Source: Theristus sp. LFF4_11 (taxonomy: Eukaryota > Nematoda > Chromadorea > Monhysterida > Xyalidae). Taken from it: a stretch of 64,000 nucleotides of DNA. Shown here one piece after another: positions 35,301 through 48,400 of this stretch. Position numbers and translations under genes: made by a program. The DNA lies in assembly GCA_030248135.1 (NCBI GenBank), contig JASANC010000277.1, positions 51,284-115,283 of the forward strand, given 5' to 3'. The notes beneath the pieces are model-generated. The model did no database searches. It worked only from the letters and a program-made list of their open reading frames with translations, and had not been told where the DNA came from. How positions within the stretch are numbered: position 1 is the stretch's first letter; every line of letters starts with the position of its first letter.

Positions 35301-38300
35301 CTTTTATACCCGGCACGGGTAAAAACAGTTTTTTCACAATTCGGCACCTAGCCTATCAGACGCAGCATGGTCGATAATTATCTTTCTTATTAAACGTGAC
35401 CCAATATGCGTTTGCACGCACAGATATAGAAAATGTTTCATGGCTGCGCGGCAATTTTAAGACTCGCTTTTTGAGTCGACCGACCCGGCCTCCACACCTC
35501 TAGGCACAGTTTTTGAAAAGTTCTCAAATTGTGATGAAATTAGCACCAATCGAACCGTCTCAATGCGCTGAGTTCGAAAATCATATTTATTTTTAATTTG
35601 ACCCGGTTTTATGTTTCAAAAAACGAAAAAACCGTTTTTTGGGGGATCTTTAGAAAAATGGTTCTAACTCGCCTCTGCGTTAAGCTATTAACAAAATTAA
35701 AAAACCAATCGATTTCGCTATTGCTTGCGCACATTTTTCATGTTCACAATGTTATACAAAAAATGCTGTTTTATGTTTTAAATTTAAAAAAAAACTAAAA
35801 GAGTATGTGGTTTTTGCCCTGTTTAGGCACTTTTAAAGCGGATGCGGAGTAGGGTTGCTAAGTGATTCTGAAAGCCCTTGAAAAATGCTACAAGTATGCA
35901 AAAAATAAAAAAAATCGATTGCCCTTTAAGAAGTAACGAAGCATTACAATATCGGTCGCGCGCATACGTAAAGGGTATTTCCCGGTATGTCGACAAATTG
36001 TGGAGCAACGGAGACAAAAACCAAAAACGGGTATTAAGGCAACTTTTTGCGCTGAATCCGAAAAAGTAAGTGCCGTTGCGAAATTTTGTTACAGTAACCC
36101 AATATTTGCATTTTTTGGCTTTTTTGGCTCTTTTTTGGATTGTTTCTAATCCGTGTGGTGTTATACTTGAACTAATCAGGTCAAATTTGGTATCAATCGG
36201 CTCCCCTTGATTATGCGAACAATTTCCATTTGGATACCGCAACTATATTATAATTACCGTAACCCGCAGAGCACGATTTTTGCTATTTTTAACCAATTTT
36301 AGGTCTGAAAGTGACATTTTTCATCCCCGTAGTGTTCTAGTTGTTCCAATTAAATCAAATGTGTATCAGTCAATTAGTCTTGATCAGATAAACAATTTTC
36401 ATTTGGATACCGTAACCACAGTTTGACTTTCGTTCCCCTTTAAGCACGGTATTCTAATAAGTTTTCAGCATTTTCAGGCATGAAATTGGCTTTATGGTCC
36501 ATGCAATGTTATACTTGAACGAATCTAGTCAAATTTAGCATCAATAGACTCCCGTTAATTAGGCAAACAACTTTCACTCAGATACCGTAATCCTTGTTTG
36601 ACTACCGTACTTCATGAAGCACGGTATTTTAGTAATTTTGTACCTTTTTCAATCCTGAAATTGGCTATTTTGGTCCATGTAGTGTTACCCTTGAACAATT
36701 CTAGTCAAATTCGCGATCAATACACTCCCATTGATCAGGGAAACAACTTTCACTCAGATACCGTAATCATTGCTTGACTACCGTTCCAAGTGTGTTCCTC
36801 CCCACCCTCAAATTTTTAAAGCCACCTCAGGTGTTGAAACCTTAAAAAATTTTGGGTAAAAAAAATCTTACTTAGAAAAACGTTCAAAACCTGAGTTCAA
36901 AAACCTGATCGCGAATTTGACTAGAATTGTTCAAGTGTAACACTACATGGATCAAAATAGCCAATTTCAGGCTTGAAAAGGGTACAAAAAACTAAAATAC
37001 CGTGCTTCAAAAAGTACGGTAGTCAAGCAAGGATTATGGTATCTGAGTGAAAGTTGTTTGCCTAATCAACGAGACTCGATTGATGCTAAATTTGACTAGA
37101 TTCGTTCAAGTATAACATTGCATGGACAATAAAGCCAATTTCATGCCTGAAAATGGTGAAAACTTAGTAGAATACCGTGCTTAAAGGGGTACGAAAGTCA
37201 AACTGTGGTTACGGTATCTAAATGAAAGTTGTTTATCTGATCAAGAGTAATTGACTGATACACATTTGATTCAATTGGAACAACTAGAACACTACAGGTA
37301 TGAAAAATGTCACTTTCAGGCCTAAAAATGGTTAAAAATAGTAAAAATCGTGCTCTGCGGGTTACGGTAATTATAATATAGGTGCGGTATCTGAATGAAA
37401 ATTGTTCGCATAATCAAGGGGAGCCGATTGATACTAAATTTGACCTGATTAGTTCAAGTATAACACCACACGGATTAGAAACAATCCAAAAAAGAGCCAA
37501 AAAGCCAAAAAAATGCAAATATTGGGTTACTGTAACAAAATTTTGCAACGGCACTTACTTTTTCGGATTCAGCGCAAAAAGTTGCCCTAATACCTGTTTT
37601 TGGTTTTTGTCTCCGTTGCTCCACAATTTGTCGACATACCGGGAAATACCCTTTATGTATGCGCGCGACCGATATTGTAATGCTTCGTTACTTCTTAAAG
37701 GGCAATCGATTTTTTTTATTTTTTGCATACTTGTAGCATTTTTCAAGGGCTTTCAGAATCACTTAGCAACCCTACTCCGCATCCGCTTTAAAAGTGCCTA
37801 AACAGGGCAAAAACCACATACTCTTTTAGTTTTTCTTAAATTTAAAGCATAAAACAGCATTTTTTGTAGAACATTGTTAACATAAAAAATGTGCGCAAGC
37901 AATAGCGAATTCGATTGGTTTTTGAATTTTGTTAATAGCTTAACGCAGAAGCGAGTTAGAACTATTTTTCTAAAGATCCCCCCAAAAAAACGGTTTTTTC
38001 GTTTTTTGAAGCATAAAACCGGGTCAAATTAAAAAATAAATATGATTTTCGAACTCAGCGCATCGAGACGGTTCGATTGGTGTTAACTTCGTCAAAATTT
38101 GAAAACTTTTCAAAAACTGTGCCTAAGGGGGGTCGGTATTCTGAAAAAGCCGATCTTAAATGAGTAAAAACTTAACGTATTCTGACGACAGATTCGTGCA
38201 AGAAATTGAGAAAAAACCAGTCAGAATGTTTTCTCACTAAACAAAATTTATTTTAATTCATATTCGAACTACGCTCTGGCGCGAAACATTTTTTCAGTGT

Positions 38301-41300
38301 GCGGCTTTTCCACACATCATTCAACATTACTAAGCCTCCTTCGTACGAAAAGATAATACCGTATTACCTCTAATAAACCCCCATGGGGGTTTATTTCTTC
38401 AGCGACTTCTGGGGGTGGGGGTTTATTTTTGGGGGGGGGGGGATTATTTTGTTGGGGGGGGGGGGTTTATTTGGAAACCATTTTTAGGGGTGAGCAAAAT
38501 GGCAAAAATACTTTCCATGGCAGGAAGGAAGTCGCAGAAACTTCTACTTTTCACAGAGATTTCCTTTTGTAACAGCCTTTTGTAATGAAATTACCACTAA
38601 CTCATCCCTTTGGGGCCTTTGGTAGCACAATTTCACCAATGTCACTGCATTCAGCCACTGAATTCGCTAGGTATGTGTTTCAAACAGGTTTCTAATAAAC
38701 CCCCATGGGGGTTTATTTTGGGGGGGGGGATTATTTGGAAACTTGTCGAGGGGGTGGGGGTTTATTTTTGGGGGGGGGTTTAATTTTGGGGGGGGGGTTT
38801 AATAGAGGTAATACGGTACATAGGATACCGTACAATTTGGAATTCGAATTTGAACACAACTTTAGATTTTTTGTGGACACCGAAACGGTCGACAACAACG
38901 ACAACAACGACAACAACAACCTGATTTTTTTCGGTTTTTTTGTTCTGTAAAATCACAGAAGCAACCGATGTTGAATTTTTTGGTTTGGATGGATAGGGTA
39001 TCGGGCCACCTTAGCACAGCAAATAGCATTTTTTGGTTTAGTCATTTATCATGAATGTTATGGTCGATTGAAATTTCAAAATATTCGCAATGAGCTTTCT
39101 GAAATAATATTGTGGGACTGCGCTGCCGCGCGTCCCACGATAAAAACACAATTTTCAATTTATGATTCTGGGAACCCATCGTCGTCATCATGCAGGTTTT
39201 CATCCATGAATTCGGCCAGTTCATCTTCCGTTTCACTGTCGTCCCCATCAGTGTGTCTGTTTTGTCGGAGACGCCTGAACTTTTCCGTATGAGCGCCTCG
39301 ATTCTCGATCATAGCGACCATGCGGTGTAAAAAACTCGACAGCACTTTTTTGATGGAGTAATTGATTGTGATGCTATAAGAAGCTATATCAATGGTTGGT
39401 TAAATTTTCAGCTCAAACCGTTTACCCGTTGGCGAGCTAGAGCCGATTATTATCGTGTATTTTTTTGGATTACCCTGTGCGTGTGTATGTGTGTGCAATT
39501 GTATCGCTTCAAAAAGCTCTCAAAAAAGTCAATAGGGTATTTAGCAACCAGTGGTTCCATCCTGGGTTGCGGGATCCTTTGTCTTGCAGCTGCATTTGCA
39601 ATTCGTTGCTGTCGCCTCATTAGCAGGGCAGATTGTATTTGCACTACCAGCCGTTTTTATACAGAAATTAGCGTGACCGCATGTCGCCGCGCCCGTACCG
39701 CCGCAGTCCAGGCCGTTACCCTTGCAATCCGTGTCTGTTCAGAAGTCAAGCTTTGTGAAGTTTTATGGTCCAATGAGCTTGGTAAAACGGTTTCTGACTA
39801 CATGGGTTTCGTGAAGGCGGAAACACCATTTAGTTTTTCGTCCGTACGCACAAACGTCGTTCTAAATCCCGTGCGCAAACTAATCGTGTCCGTAATGCAT
39901 TAAGATAGCACACACGACACGATTTCTAAATCGCGTGGCCATTTTTTACGTGTCGTGTCCGTGCGTACGCACAAAAAACTAATTGCTAAACGCGCCTTGA
40001 GATTGGTAAATCGTTGCGACACAATGACAGTTTGCGAGAACAAGCATTGGTCTCTCCATATGACCATTTATTGTAAGGTCGCTTCGGATTGTAAAGTTAA
40101 ATAACGCCTGGTAAATACAGCAATCTTGCAACTTTGAAAACTCGAAAAAACAACCTTGGATTGCATGTACAGGGTGGGCCAAACAACCGGATTTTAAATT
40201 GCTCTATCTCGAGTTTAGAAGTACAATGTCGGGTTTGAAATTTGTACATTTTACAGAACTTACAAATGTAGATTCGCATTTTTGTTAAATTTTGTAATAT
40301 TTATCTTTCTGTTTTTTGACATTTTTTGAGAAAACTCAACAATTTCACTTTTTGACTGTAAGGACGCTGTGCAAAGAAGTGCAACACAAGGTACGTGACT
40401 GCCATTTAGAGCTTGGAGGTCTAATCTCATACTGGTGGTGACGAATAGGCACGAGTCATTTTAAATTTTGCACTTTTTCGGCCCACCCTGTTCTTGTATC
40501 CTATTTTCCGCTCAGCCGACAGTAGGCGAAAATTGTCAGATCTAAACTAAACTGTTTATGATCATGGAACATGTACAAACGAGAGAGACGTGTTTTGTGT
40601 GTAATGCTATTGGACTATTGTTGCCAGCACTCACCGGGACACCAGGTGCAACGGCACGGATTCGGAGTAGCAATAGCTTTTGCCTGCGTGCACGCCGTCT
40701 CGATGTTCGCATTAGCACTATCTGGCCAAGTGCACGTTCCCGGCTGGCCCCCACAGTCGACGTCGCCCTTGCACGGCTTGTTTAACGAGCATTCTGCAAA
40801 AAACGGAAAATGCGTGAACTTGCATGCGCATCGTTTTCTGGAGTAACGTTATTCCAGAATAGCATGCAGTTTCAAAAGACTGCTAAGAACGTATATTTAC
40901 TGGCTCTCTGCGTGGCACATTTGCCTGACGCCGGTTGACAGGCGCCAGCCATGCCGCCGCAGTCGGCGTCTGTGGTGCACTTTGTGGCGTCGGCGGTGCA
41001 GTCTGTGCAATGTTCGCCAACAAGTTATGAGACATACTCTTTGAAATACTTCCAAGTTCTCACTGTTTCCAATCACAGGTGCATCACACTTACTGGTGCA
41101 TGTGCACGCGCCCGTGTACACCGTCGTGCTCGCGGCCGAGGCGCACTTCTTTGTTGGCGTTGTGTTCGGCGCATTGCAGAACGTGTCGTTGAAGCAGGCC
41201 GCTTTGTTGACGCACGCTGCAATGCATTCGTTTGTCGTTGTTGTTGAATGTTCAATTTCATAACTCAGTGTTTGTTTGTTTTTTCAAAAAAAAACGTCAT

Positions 41301-42417
41301 ACGCGGGCCGGTGGTGTACAAGGACAAAGATGTGCCGTCGCAGTATCCGCACGACTTCTTGCAGTATATCCACCCGTCGTTGCCGACCGCCGCACAGTTC
41401 GACTTGATCTGCGCACAGTAGTTCGCTGCATTCGCGTTGTCCGCGCACGGCGCCGCGGTGTTCTGGTATCCGTTGTCTTTGGCCGCCTGACTGCCGCCGC
41501 CCACTGTGTTCAAAGCACAGAAGAATCGTTCCACTCATTTTCACGGAAAATTGTGGTTTGGATTGGTTCGGTTTTCTTTGCTCCGAAAAAATTATATTAG
41601 GTATTGTGGATTTATTCAAACGTGTCCGGGCTAAAATGACGTCATTTGCTTTATAAAATGCCCGCTTGTCAAAGTACAGGCACTAAAATGTCAGTTTGGT
41701 GTGACTGATTCGACATTCACCATTTTTTACGGGGAGAAATCGGCTAAACGGAAAATCTGGTTTGCAGTGAACGGCAAGCGCATGTTTGACGAATCATGAC
41801 GTCATTTCAGTGGGACACGTTTATAAAAATAGGTCATACACACCGCACAAATTAGTAAGTAATGTGTATAAGTTTTTTTTTTGAAACGAACGTTTATCCT
41901 CGCATGTTTTGCAGCACATGTTCCATTTGAATGTATCGTCCAACGTGCAATATTGTGGATTCCTGGTGTACAGTTGCTCGCACCACCAAGTTGGGCTGGT
42001 GTCACCATTGCATGCTGGTCCAGCGACTACAAAATAGAGAGTGCTTGTTTACTGCTTACACGGTCATTGGTATCAGGTCAATGCAACCAATCAGCAAAAC
42101 ACACAACCGACGAGAAACAAAGTAAAGTAAATTTATTTGAACGTGTCGTACCAAAATGAAGTCAGTTTGCATTAAAATGCTTTCAGTTTGGTTCAGATAG
42201 TTTCAGTTTAGGTTAGAAATGTATATGGTCAAAATTTTATCTTCAGCCATTCGGTCAGTGCGTGGCTCGGAACCGTGTGTTTGACTGGCGTGTTATTGGT
42301 TCACCATGCACACAGCTATTATACTCTTGCCAACAAAAGTACCAACATGAAATTCAACTCACCAATAAAATCAGTTGCGCCTACTATCAGCATCACAGAG
42401 ACAAGCACCAAATGCAT
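32315..42417 (-). CDS. Secreted cysteine-rich protein with two ShKT-type domains, 535 aa
   Basis: Twelve exons (minus): 42363-42417, 41892-42026, 41303-41503, 41094-41216, 40901-41002, 40635-40793, 39549-39734, 33841-33981, 33127-33291, 32919-33023, 32693-32839, 32315-32403. Every intron is phase 1, and the sum is 1,608 nt ending in TAA. Exon 1 is a signal peptide (MHLVLVSVMLIVGATDF). Exon 2 is ShKT-like with six Cys ending MCCKTCE. Exon 3 is ShKT (PCADNANAANYC to CKKSCGYC). Exons 4-12 carry about one Cys module each, often with CGG or CKG and a C.C ending (CTCT, CRCTWC, CKCSC, CHC, CTCIC, CACAC). All-phase-1 modular exons suggest growth by exon duplication. Secretion is inferred; the function is unknown. 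The 5.6-kb intron 33982-39548 holds a large foldback. Alternative ends: stop at 39541 or 32649 if the last donors are not used. Confidence 0.85.
34349..34990 (+). mobile_element. Helitron-like element, head fragment
   Basis: Starts TCATGCGGATGCGCGAGCG directly after ctgaaA inside a copy of the gtgtgtgaactggaaag MITE family, then carries diverged head and block repeats. The satellite and tail are missing. It lies in the long intron of the cysteine-rich gene. Confidence 0.65.
35500..38133. repeat. Large foldback (inverted repeat), arms ~1.3 kb
   Basis: The sequence from about 35500 to 36800 recurs inverted at 36860-38133; for instance the same 139-codon frame reads minus at 35823-36242 and plus at 37382-37801 with few changes. 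Within each arm a ~178-bp unit with gataccgtaa and agcacggta is repeated several times. Outer ends read aggcacag and ctgtgcct, and the right flank ggggtcggtattctga recurs inverted at about 54060. No coding function seen. Confidence 0.85.
38359..38816. mobile_element. G-rich MITE at a TA site, copy 3
   Basis: Near-identical to 24296-24760, with TA flanks at 38357 and 38817. It lies in the 5.6-kb intron of the cysteine-rich gene beside the foldback. Confidence 0.75.
40168..40492. mobile_element. Mariner-like MITE (cagggtgggcc ends)
   Basis: TIRs cagggtgggcca and ggcccaccctg, about 325 bp apart. In the intron between exons 39734 and 40635. A cagggtgtttcagaa end at 62655 may belong to a related family. 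Confidence 0.55.
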
Positions 42418-42572
42418 GTTTGTGATTAGGAGAAAAGTTTAGGATTTTATTTGGAAAAAGAGAACAGTTGCAACTCGTTTAAAATACTATTTTTAGAACT
42501 TTCAGAAAAAGCTGAATTATCCGAAAGGAATGTGATGTTCACCCTACGTTCTGGCGCCGTCACGCCGATCTC

Positions 42573-42584
42573 CTTTTATATATA
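42573..42584 (-). promoter_or_regulatory. TATA box of the cysteine-rich secreted gene
   Basis: On the minus strand the sequence reads tatatataaaag, about 155 bp upstream of the signal-peptide ATG at 42417. Position and match suit a TATA box with a short 5' leader. No similar box was seen for the other three genes. Confidence 0.5.
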
Positions 42585-42599
42585 GCTGAAGGCTGCACG

Positions 42600-45320
42600 C
42601 TGCGTTCTAAATATCCGGCGTCATGCGCATTCAGCCCGTTTGTTTGTTGTTCGCACACCTGCGTAAATTTTCAAAATTTCAAAATATCAGCTCAAGAGCT
42701 CTTGCATTACGCTTGTCTGGATTTCAGCTAAAATTTTTAACAATGGGTGTTTATTCGAGTCGATTTGATACCGCTACTGCGGATAAACAGCAAATGCAAC
42801 AACAGAATTGTGCCATTTTGTGAAAGGCACTTTTTATAATTCTTTGAACTCTTTGCTGCAAATCCGTAAATTTGAAAATACCACTCGGTGCTTAACGCCA
42901 ATTATTAACGACTCTTTTCATTTTATTTTGTCTCTGTCAGAATCAGACGTTTTGCTTGTTTTGCACAATGTAACTTGGTATTGCAGAGCACAAAACGTCT
43001 ACTATCCCAAGTTCCGTATTGCACATCTTTCACAAATCTGAATATACAGTATGTTTGGATCTGGCTGTGTTTAAAACTAAAAAGTGAACCGACTGCCACA
43101 AAATACACCACACGGTCGTTCAATCACGGTACGCGTCTGTTTGCAATACTACCGTAGTAGCGCAGCGCGACTGTGCGTGCGCTCACCACCACCAACATCG
43201 GCTTATGTGAAAATGCATTTCATTTACTTTTTCGTGTGTGCAACGGAGAAAGAAGGAACAGAATAACACCACACCACAAATTGATCAATTTCAAAAGAAA
43301 TCGATTAACGCGTGCTGAAAAAAGATGCCATGTTTTGTTGGCCCTTCCGAAACTTGTCTTGCCATTACCTTTTGCTTACGTCAGAATACAGTAAAATTTG
43401 AATTCGCTCTTTATGTCTGCAGTTATTATGAAGTTGGAAGTCAAACGTTTTGTTTGCTCAAGCAACAGCTGGGAGAATATGCATGATTCCCGTTGGGATT
43501 TTTTGTGGACCATGATTATAAAATTTTTGTGACCGTCAAAAAACTGTATGTTGGTTAAGTCAGGTGCGCAAACGTGAAGTATGCTGGTATCTGTCACATT
43601 TTTCGCAGAATACAGAGCACGCGAAACTCAGAAAGTAAGAAGAAATGGAATCGTATCGACGGGACTCGACCCCCCGAACGCACAGACGCGCTACGACGAA
43701 GGCCAGGAGCGTGATGAGTGCCGTGCACCTTATTCATCCGCAACGAAAATTTTGTCCCCGATAACGAAACTGCTGCACCAATCACACTAATCGTAACTTT
43801 TTCCCAGTGCTGAAACAGCATGCGCGCGTCATAACATATCGCCAAGCTTTTTTAATGTCTTCTCTCTTTCAGTCTGTCTCAAATTCTGTTGTCTTTGCTT
43901 CCTGACTGGTTTCTGCCATTCGCCACATACGCCAATACCACAACTTCAACAATCACCCGATCGTTACATGTTGCACATTTCATTACGCATTATTGAACAG
44001 TAAACATGAGCGAGAAAAACAAAGAAAACAAAAAATGGGAAAAAACGTTAAATACGGAAAAAGCAGAAAAAAACATCGCACATGGCAGTATATTTTTAAA
44101 TAAATTGAAATAAAACATTTGAAAATCATGAAACCACGGATACGACCAACGAAGGTCTATTGGTGCAAGAGACAGCCAAGGAGAAATGCACAATTTTAAC
44201 GACAGAGAAAAAATGAAGCAATCAACAAACTACAACACAAACAAAAACTGCGATGACAATAAATAATTAAACTGAAAGTATACTGAAAATTTTAAACGGT
44301 TCTTTTTTAAAATCCTAAATTTAAATTCTGAAAAAATGCACGGCGGAAAGAAACTGCGATACGTTCCATGACTGATTTTTACCAAAAAAAATCTCACAGC
44401 AACATTGCACGTGTTCACCGTTCATGGCAATTGGGCAACAAAACAGTTTCCAAAAATAGCTCTCAATCGCAACAAAACGTGCACAAAAGACTGGCTTAGA
44501 GAATGGTGCAAACCTGAACAACAAAAGGCCCGTTTATACTTGACGTATGCGTATACGGCACGTCACGTCACTTTAGGTCCCGTGTTATTGCATTTGCAAA
44601 CGCCGTTCATACAGACGTATGCATGTACCGCACGTAACTTTAGGTCTCGTGTTATTACTCACTACCGTTCACACCTGACGTACGTCTGCATACGTCAGGT
44701 ATAAACGGGCCCAAACAAAAATGCAGCACCGATATCAGACACACTGACTACATAAAAACTGTTTCAACTGTGCAACACAACTGTACAGCACATTAAACAT
44801 TTAGGAAAAAAGAACCCGCACTATGTTGAGACCTTCAACTTCAAACAACATGATTAAACAAAAAACATTTACCAAGAATTTTCAAAATTACAAAAAGATG
44901 AAAAGAATAAAATTTAACAGGACCGCTTCAAAAAATGTTGGTGCATGAAACATGCAAACTTGGAAACACATTAGCTGAAAACAAAAAGACTGATCATTCA
45001 CTGGTACGTTTCCATTACACCGGCGGCGACAAAAAGAAACAAAGGATAACCCGACCAAAGAGCACCGACAGAGCGAAAACAATCAACTCAAAACTCAAAA
45101 AGCCACAAAACCAAGCGAACGGATATAGATTGACTGTGTTACAGTGTTCAAACGAAAACAGCACTTGGTTTTTTGATCGCACGCACAGACGTCGTTTTAA
45201 ATCGTGCTCGCAAACCAATGTCTGTGTCTGTAATGCAATACAAACACAACACGATTTTGAAAAGTCGATTGGCCATTTTTTAAGTGGCGTATCCGTGCGT
45301 ACGTACAAAAAACTAGTCAA
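42600..45320. other. Intergenic space between nanos and the cysteine-rich gene
   Basis: Apart from the MITE at 44527-44712 and a SINE fragment near 43655, nothing was recognised. It probably includes the nanos 3' end and the upstream region of the cysteine-rich gene. Confidence 0.5.
44527..44712. mobile_element. MITE with ggcccgttta ends
   Basis: TIRs ggcccgtttatac and gtataaacgggcc enclosing tacgtca-type repeats. It lies in the otherwise featureless 42.4-45.3 kb stretch. Confidence 0.65.
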
Positions 45321-45324
45321 ACTC

Positions 45325-45482
45325 TAAATGATAGGCAATCAGCTGATTGGTTGCTGATGCTCGTGATGCATGCTTTCTGTGCAGGAAGACAGACTCGGAC
45401 AGACGACGCTCCACAGCGATGCCTGCAGCACGTGACCACCAACCAATCAGCTGATTGCCTATAATTTAGAGTTCGACTGTGC
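45325..45482. mobile_element. Palindromic MITE in the nanos 3' region
   Basis: Starts about 20 bp downstream of the nanos stop. The palindrome would form a long hairpin in the 3' UTR if transcribed. A second copy (45675-45806) sits just upstream of the last exon's acceptor. Confidence 0.75.
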
Positions 45483-45498
45483 ATTGCGAAACGCGCCC

Positions 45499-48400
45499 TC
45501 AGTGAGCATGCGCAGCAGCACGACGATCGATCGCTGCCTTCTCTATGCGCCGCAGCGAGTCTTCCTTCTTCTTCGGACAGTAGCGCAGCGTGTGCGCGTT
45601 GCTGCCGGTGGCGCCGCAGCACGGACACGTGTAGCTGGACAGCGCTGGGCAGCTGCAAGCAAACAAACACTGCACTCGATCAATCAGCTGATTGGTTGGA
45701 AAGCTTGCTTGCTTTCTGTGCACGCATTCGGATGCAGCTGGAGACTTCGCTCTGCACAGGAAGCCTGCCACCACGTGACGACCAACCAATCAGTGGATTG
45801 ATGCAAATTGACCTTTGCACAGTAGTAGGGTTGGCACAGGAAAAAAGCCGGTTTTATTTCCGTTTTAAAACCGGTTTATTTTCAGTTTTTTTCCTGAAAA
45901 AATAAAGAACCTGTTTTTTACCTTAAAAATTTTCAAACTTCTTCGTGGTCAAAAATCACAATTCTTCGTTTGATTGATAATATGTAAATTTCTATTTTTG
46001 AAAAAACGGTGCAGTGAACTGTGTTTAACTGAACTGGTGAAGCATCATTTTGCAGAAGCTTTTGTGGCAAGGGTCAAGTGAAATACGATGAAGACAATGT
46101 GACTGCTAAACTAAGTGCATGTGCAGACTGACTGACGATGTTGTTGATTTGCAAAGGGTAACTGATGAAATGTTATTTTTTGAACGCAAATCCGCTACCG
46201 GTTTCACTTTGCAGTTCTGCAAATCTCGCCCCCTAATCGGGGTCAGCTATCCGGTCTCCTTGCAACCGTCCCTCCCCGCTCCCCACACCTACACGGTCAC
46301 TGCCCAGTCTTTGTTTTCAATTTATTGAACGTGCTCTGGAAACCAATAAAAGCGAAAATGATTTGATTTGAAACAAAAAATTGGATAGCATTGGGTGGCA
46401 AAAATAACAAATTGGGTCGGCTGTATGCCCGAAAACAGCATTTTACGCTGCTCAAAATCACTGATTTTGATGTATTTCCTATTTTGAGTTCAAGATGCCA
46501 AGTTCTGGAAAGTTTGGGAGCTGGGAAGCATTCGGTTTTTTTATGGTTTTAAAACGGTTTTAAAACGGAAAAGAAACCGGTTTTTTTCCTGGCAATATAA
46601 AAAACCGGTTTTTTACCAACCCTACACAGTAGTAACGGCAATGAACAGCCAGCAAGCAAAGAACTCTGTCAACGGAACTGACACGATATTTCCGTTTCGG
46701 TCTTTCAGCGCGTGATCGCTCCATTCGCCTTTGTCCGTCGGCAGCAGCGACTCGCCGTCCGTGCGACTGCGGCTGTTGTTGAAGCAGAACTGGCCTGGTG
46801 ACAGATTGAGAAACTTCGTTGCATCATCACAGAAATTGCACGTCAGCAAGAAGTACAACGACAGTCCCAGTTCCCACGGTATGGCCGAAGAAATGAGGCA
46901 CTCCAAGGACTTGATCGTTCATCTTGAGAAACCAGTTGCAAAGTGCAGACCAGCAGTTGGGTTTTTCAAGAATGACAGATCGTTTCTTGAGCCAGACTGT
47001 TTCCCGCCAATCGCTTGTGCAAAAGAAAACACGACAAATTGAATTGTGAAAGTCTTCCTTCTTTCATTTTCGCGCACTCCTTGCACCCTGAGAAAAGATG
47101 CCATGTTCACTCGGCCATGCTGTCGAATAAAGGGAAGTCACTGTTTCAACACAGTAATGTTGCACACGGTCACCACCAAACACAGGCGCACACACAGCAC
47201 TGTCATGGGTGCATGCGCGTGTTTGCACTTTGTGCACGATGCAACTGCAACATTGCTGCGTCATAAACAGTGTCATATTTCGTGTACAGTCAGACACACT
47301 GAACTACTTTTCGCCGTTGAAACAAGCAACCAGAAGAGAAAACCAAATCTTTCCAAATGGTCGACTTAGCGCCATAGTTGTTCTAGGGGGGCCTGGGGGG
47401 CAAAATATTTCGAATTTATTTTATTTTAAGCCTTATTTAGCTGTTTTTATAGCTTTTTAGTGTTTTAGCTATCTATCTAATTTCAAAATTTTGACCGCTA
47501 TCTGGAAAATTTGCTCCAGCCATCTATATCGCCCCCCCCAAACCCCCAGCTCTGGAACAACTGTGCTTAACGCACGGCGATTCAAAAGCAAGAAAAAGAA
47601 AGAAAATCAAAAGAAAAAGCGCAACGCAAGAATCGAACAGTAGGTTTCCGTGCGCTGGTGCTGGTGCCGCTGTTGACCTGAGCGCTGTTTCTGCTTGCGT
47701 GTGCGTGGCGTCGACAGCTGCAAAATAGATCGCAAAATCACACAACTGCACTTGAACTCACTACTCTGCTCAACTCATCGAGTGCATTCAAGCTTCCTAC
47801 CTTCACGGGGGGGGGGTAAAAAGCCCTGGTTCCGGTAAGCTGGACAGAGGCAAAAATGAAAGGGTTTGGTAACGAAATCTGGGCAACATTGTGGGCGTCT
47901 GGATTTTTTTTTCAGAGTCAAACGAGGCACATTATCATTGAATTATGATCAAACAAAATCACAAAATCACCATTGAATCACAAAATGCATTTTTATGTAT
48001 TTTTTGGTATGTCAGGTCTGTGCCAGAAAACTTGGGGGTCTGGACGTCTGGTGCGGAACCGGCGGACTGGACTGGACCCTGGTTCCAGGCAAAATTGCCC
48101 TGGTTTTGGGGATCAGTGGAACCAGTGCTAGTGAAGCTCTGCCAAGAGCTGAGAACGTCGAACACTGCGCTTGCTAATTTTATCGTTTCCAGCGAGTTTG
48201 CAGATTCAAAAAACGTTCACGTTCTACGAAAAGCCGCATAGCCACAGCAAAAATTGAATATGAAGAGTCCTCCAATATGAATTGCCGCGCACTCCATGCG
48301 ACGTTTCCATATAGGCCCATTCATGCACGCGCGCGCTGAAGCGCGTTGACGTGCGCTAACATGAACGTGCGTATGAATGTGCGTGTGTTCCAAAACTGAA

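Noticed and set aside
35823..37801. Two similar 139-codon frames on opposite strands
   Set aside because: They are mirror images caused by the foldback arms, with no domain similarity.
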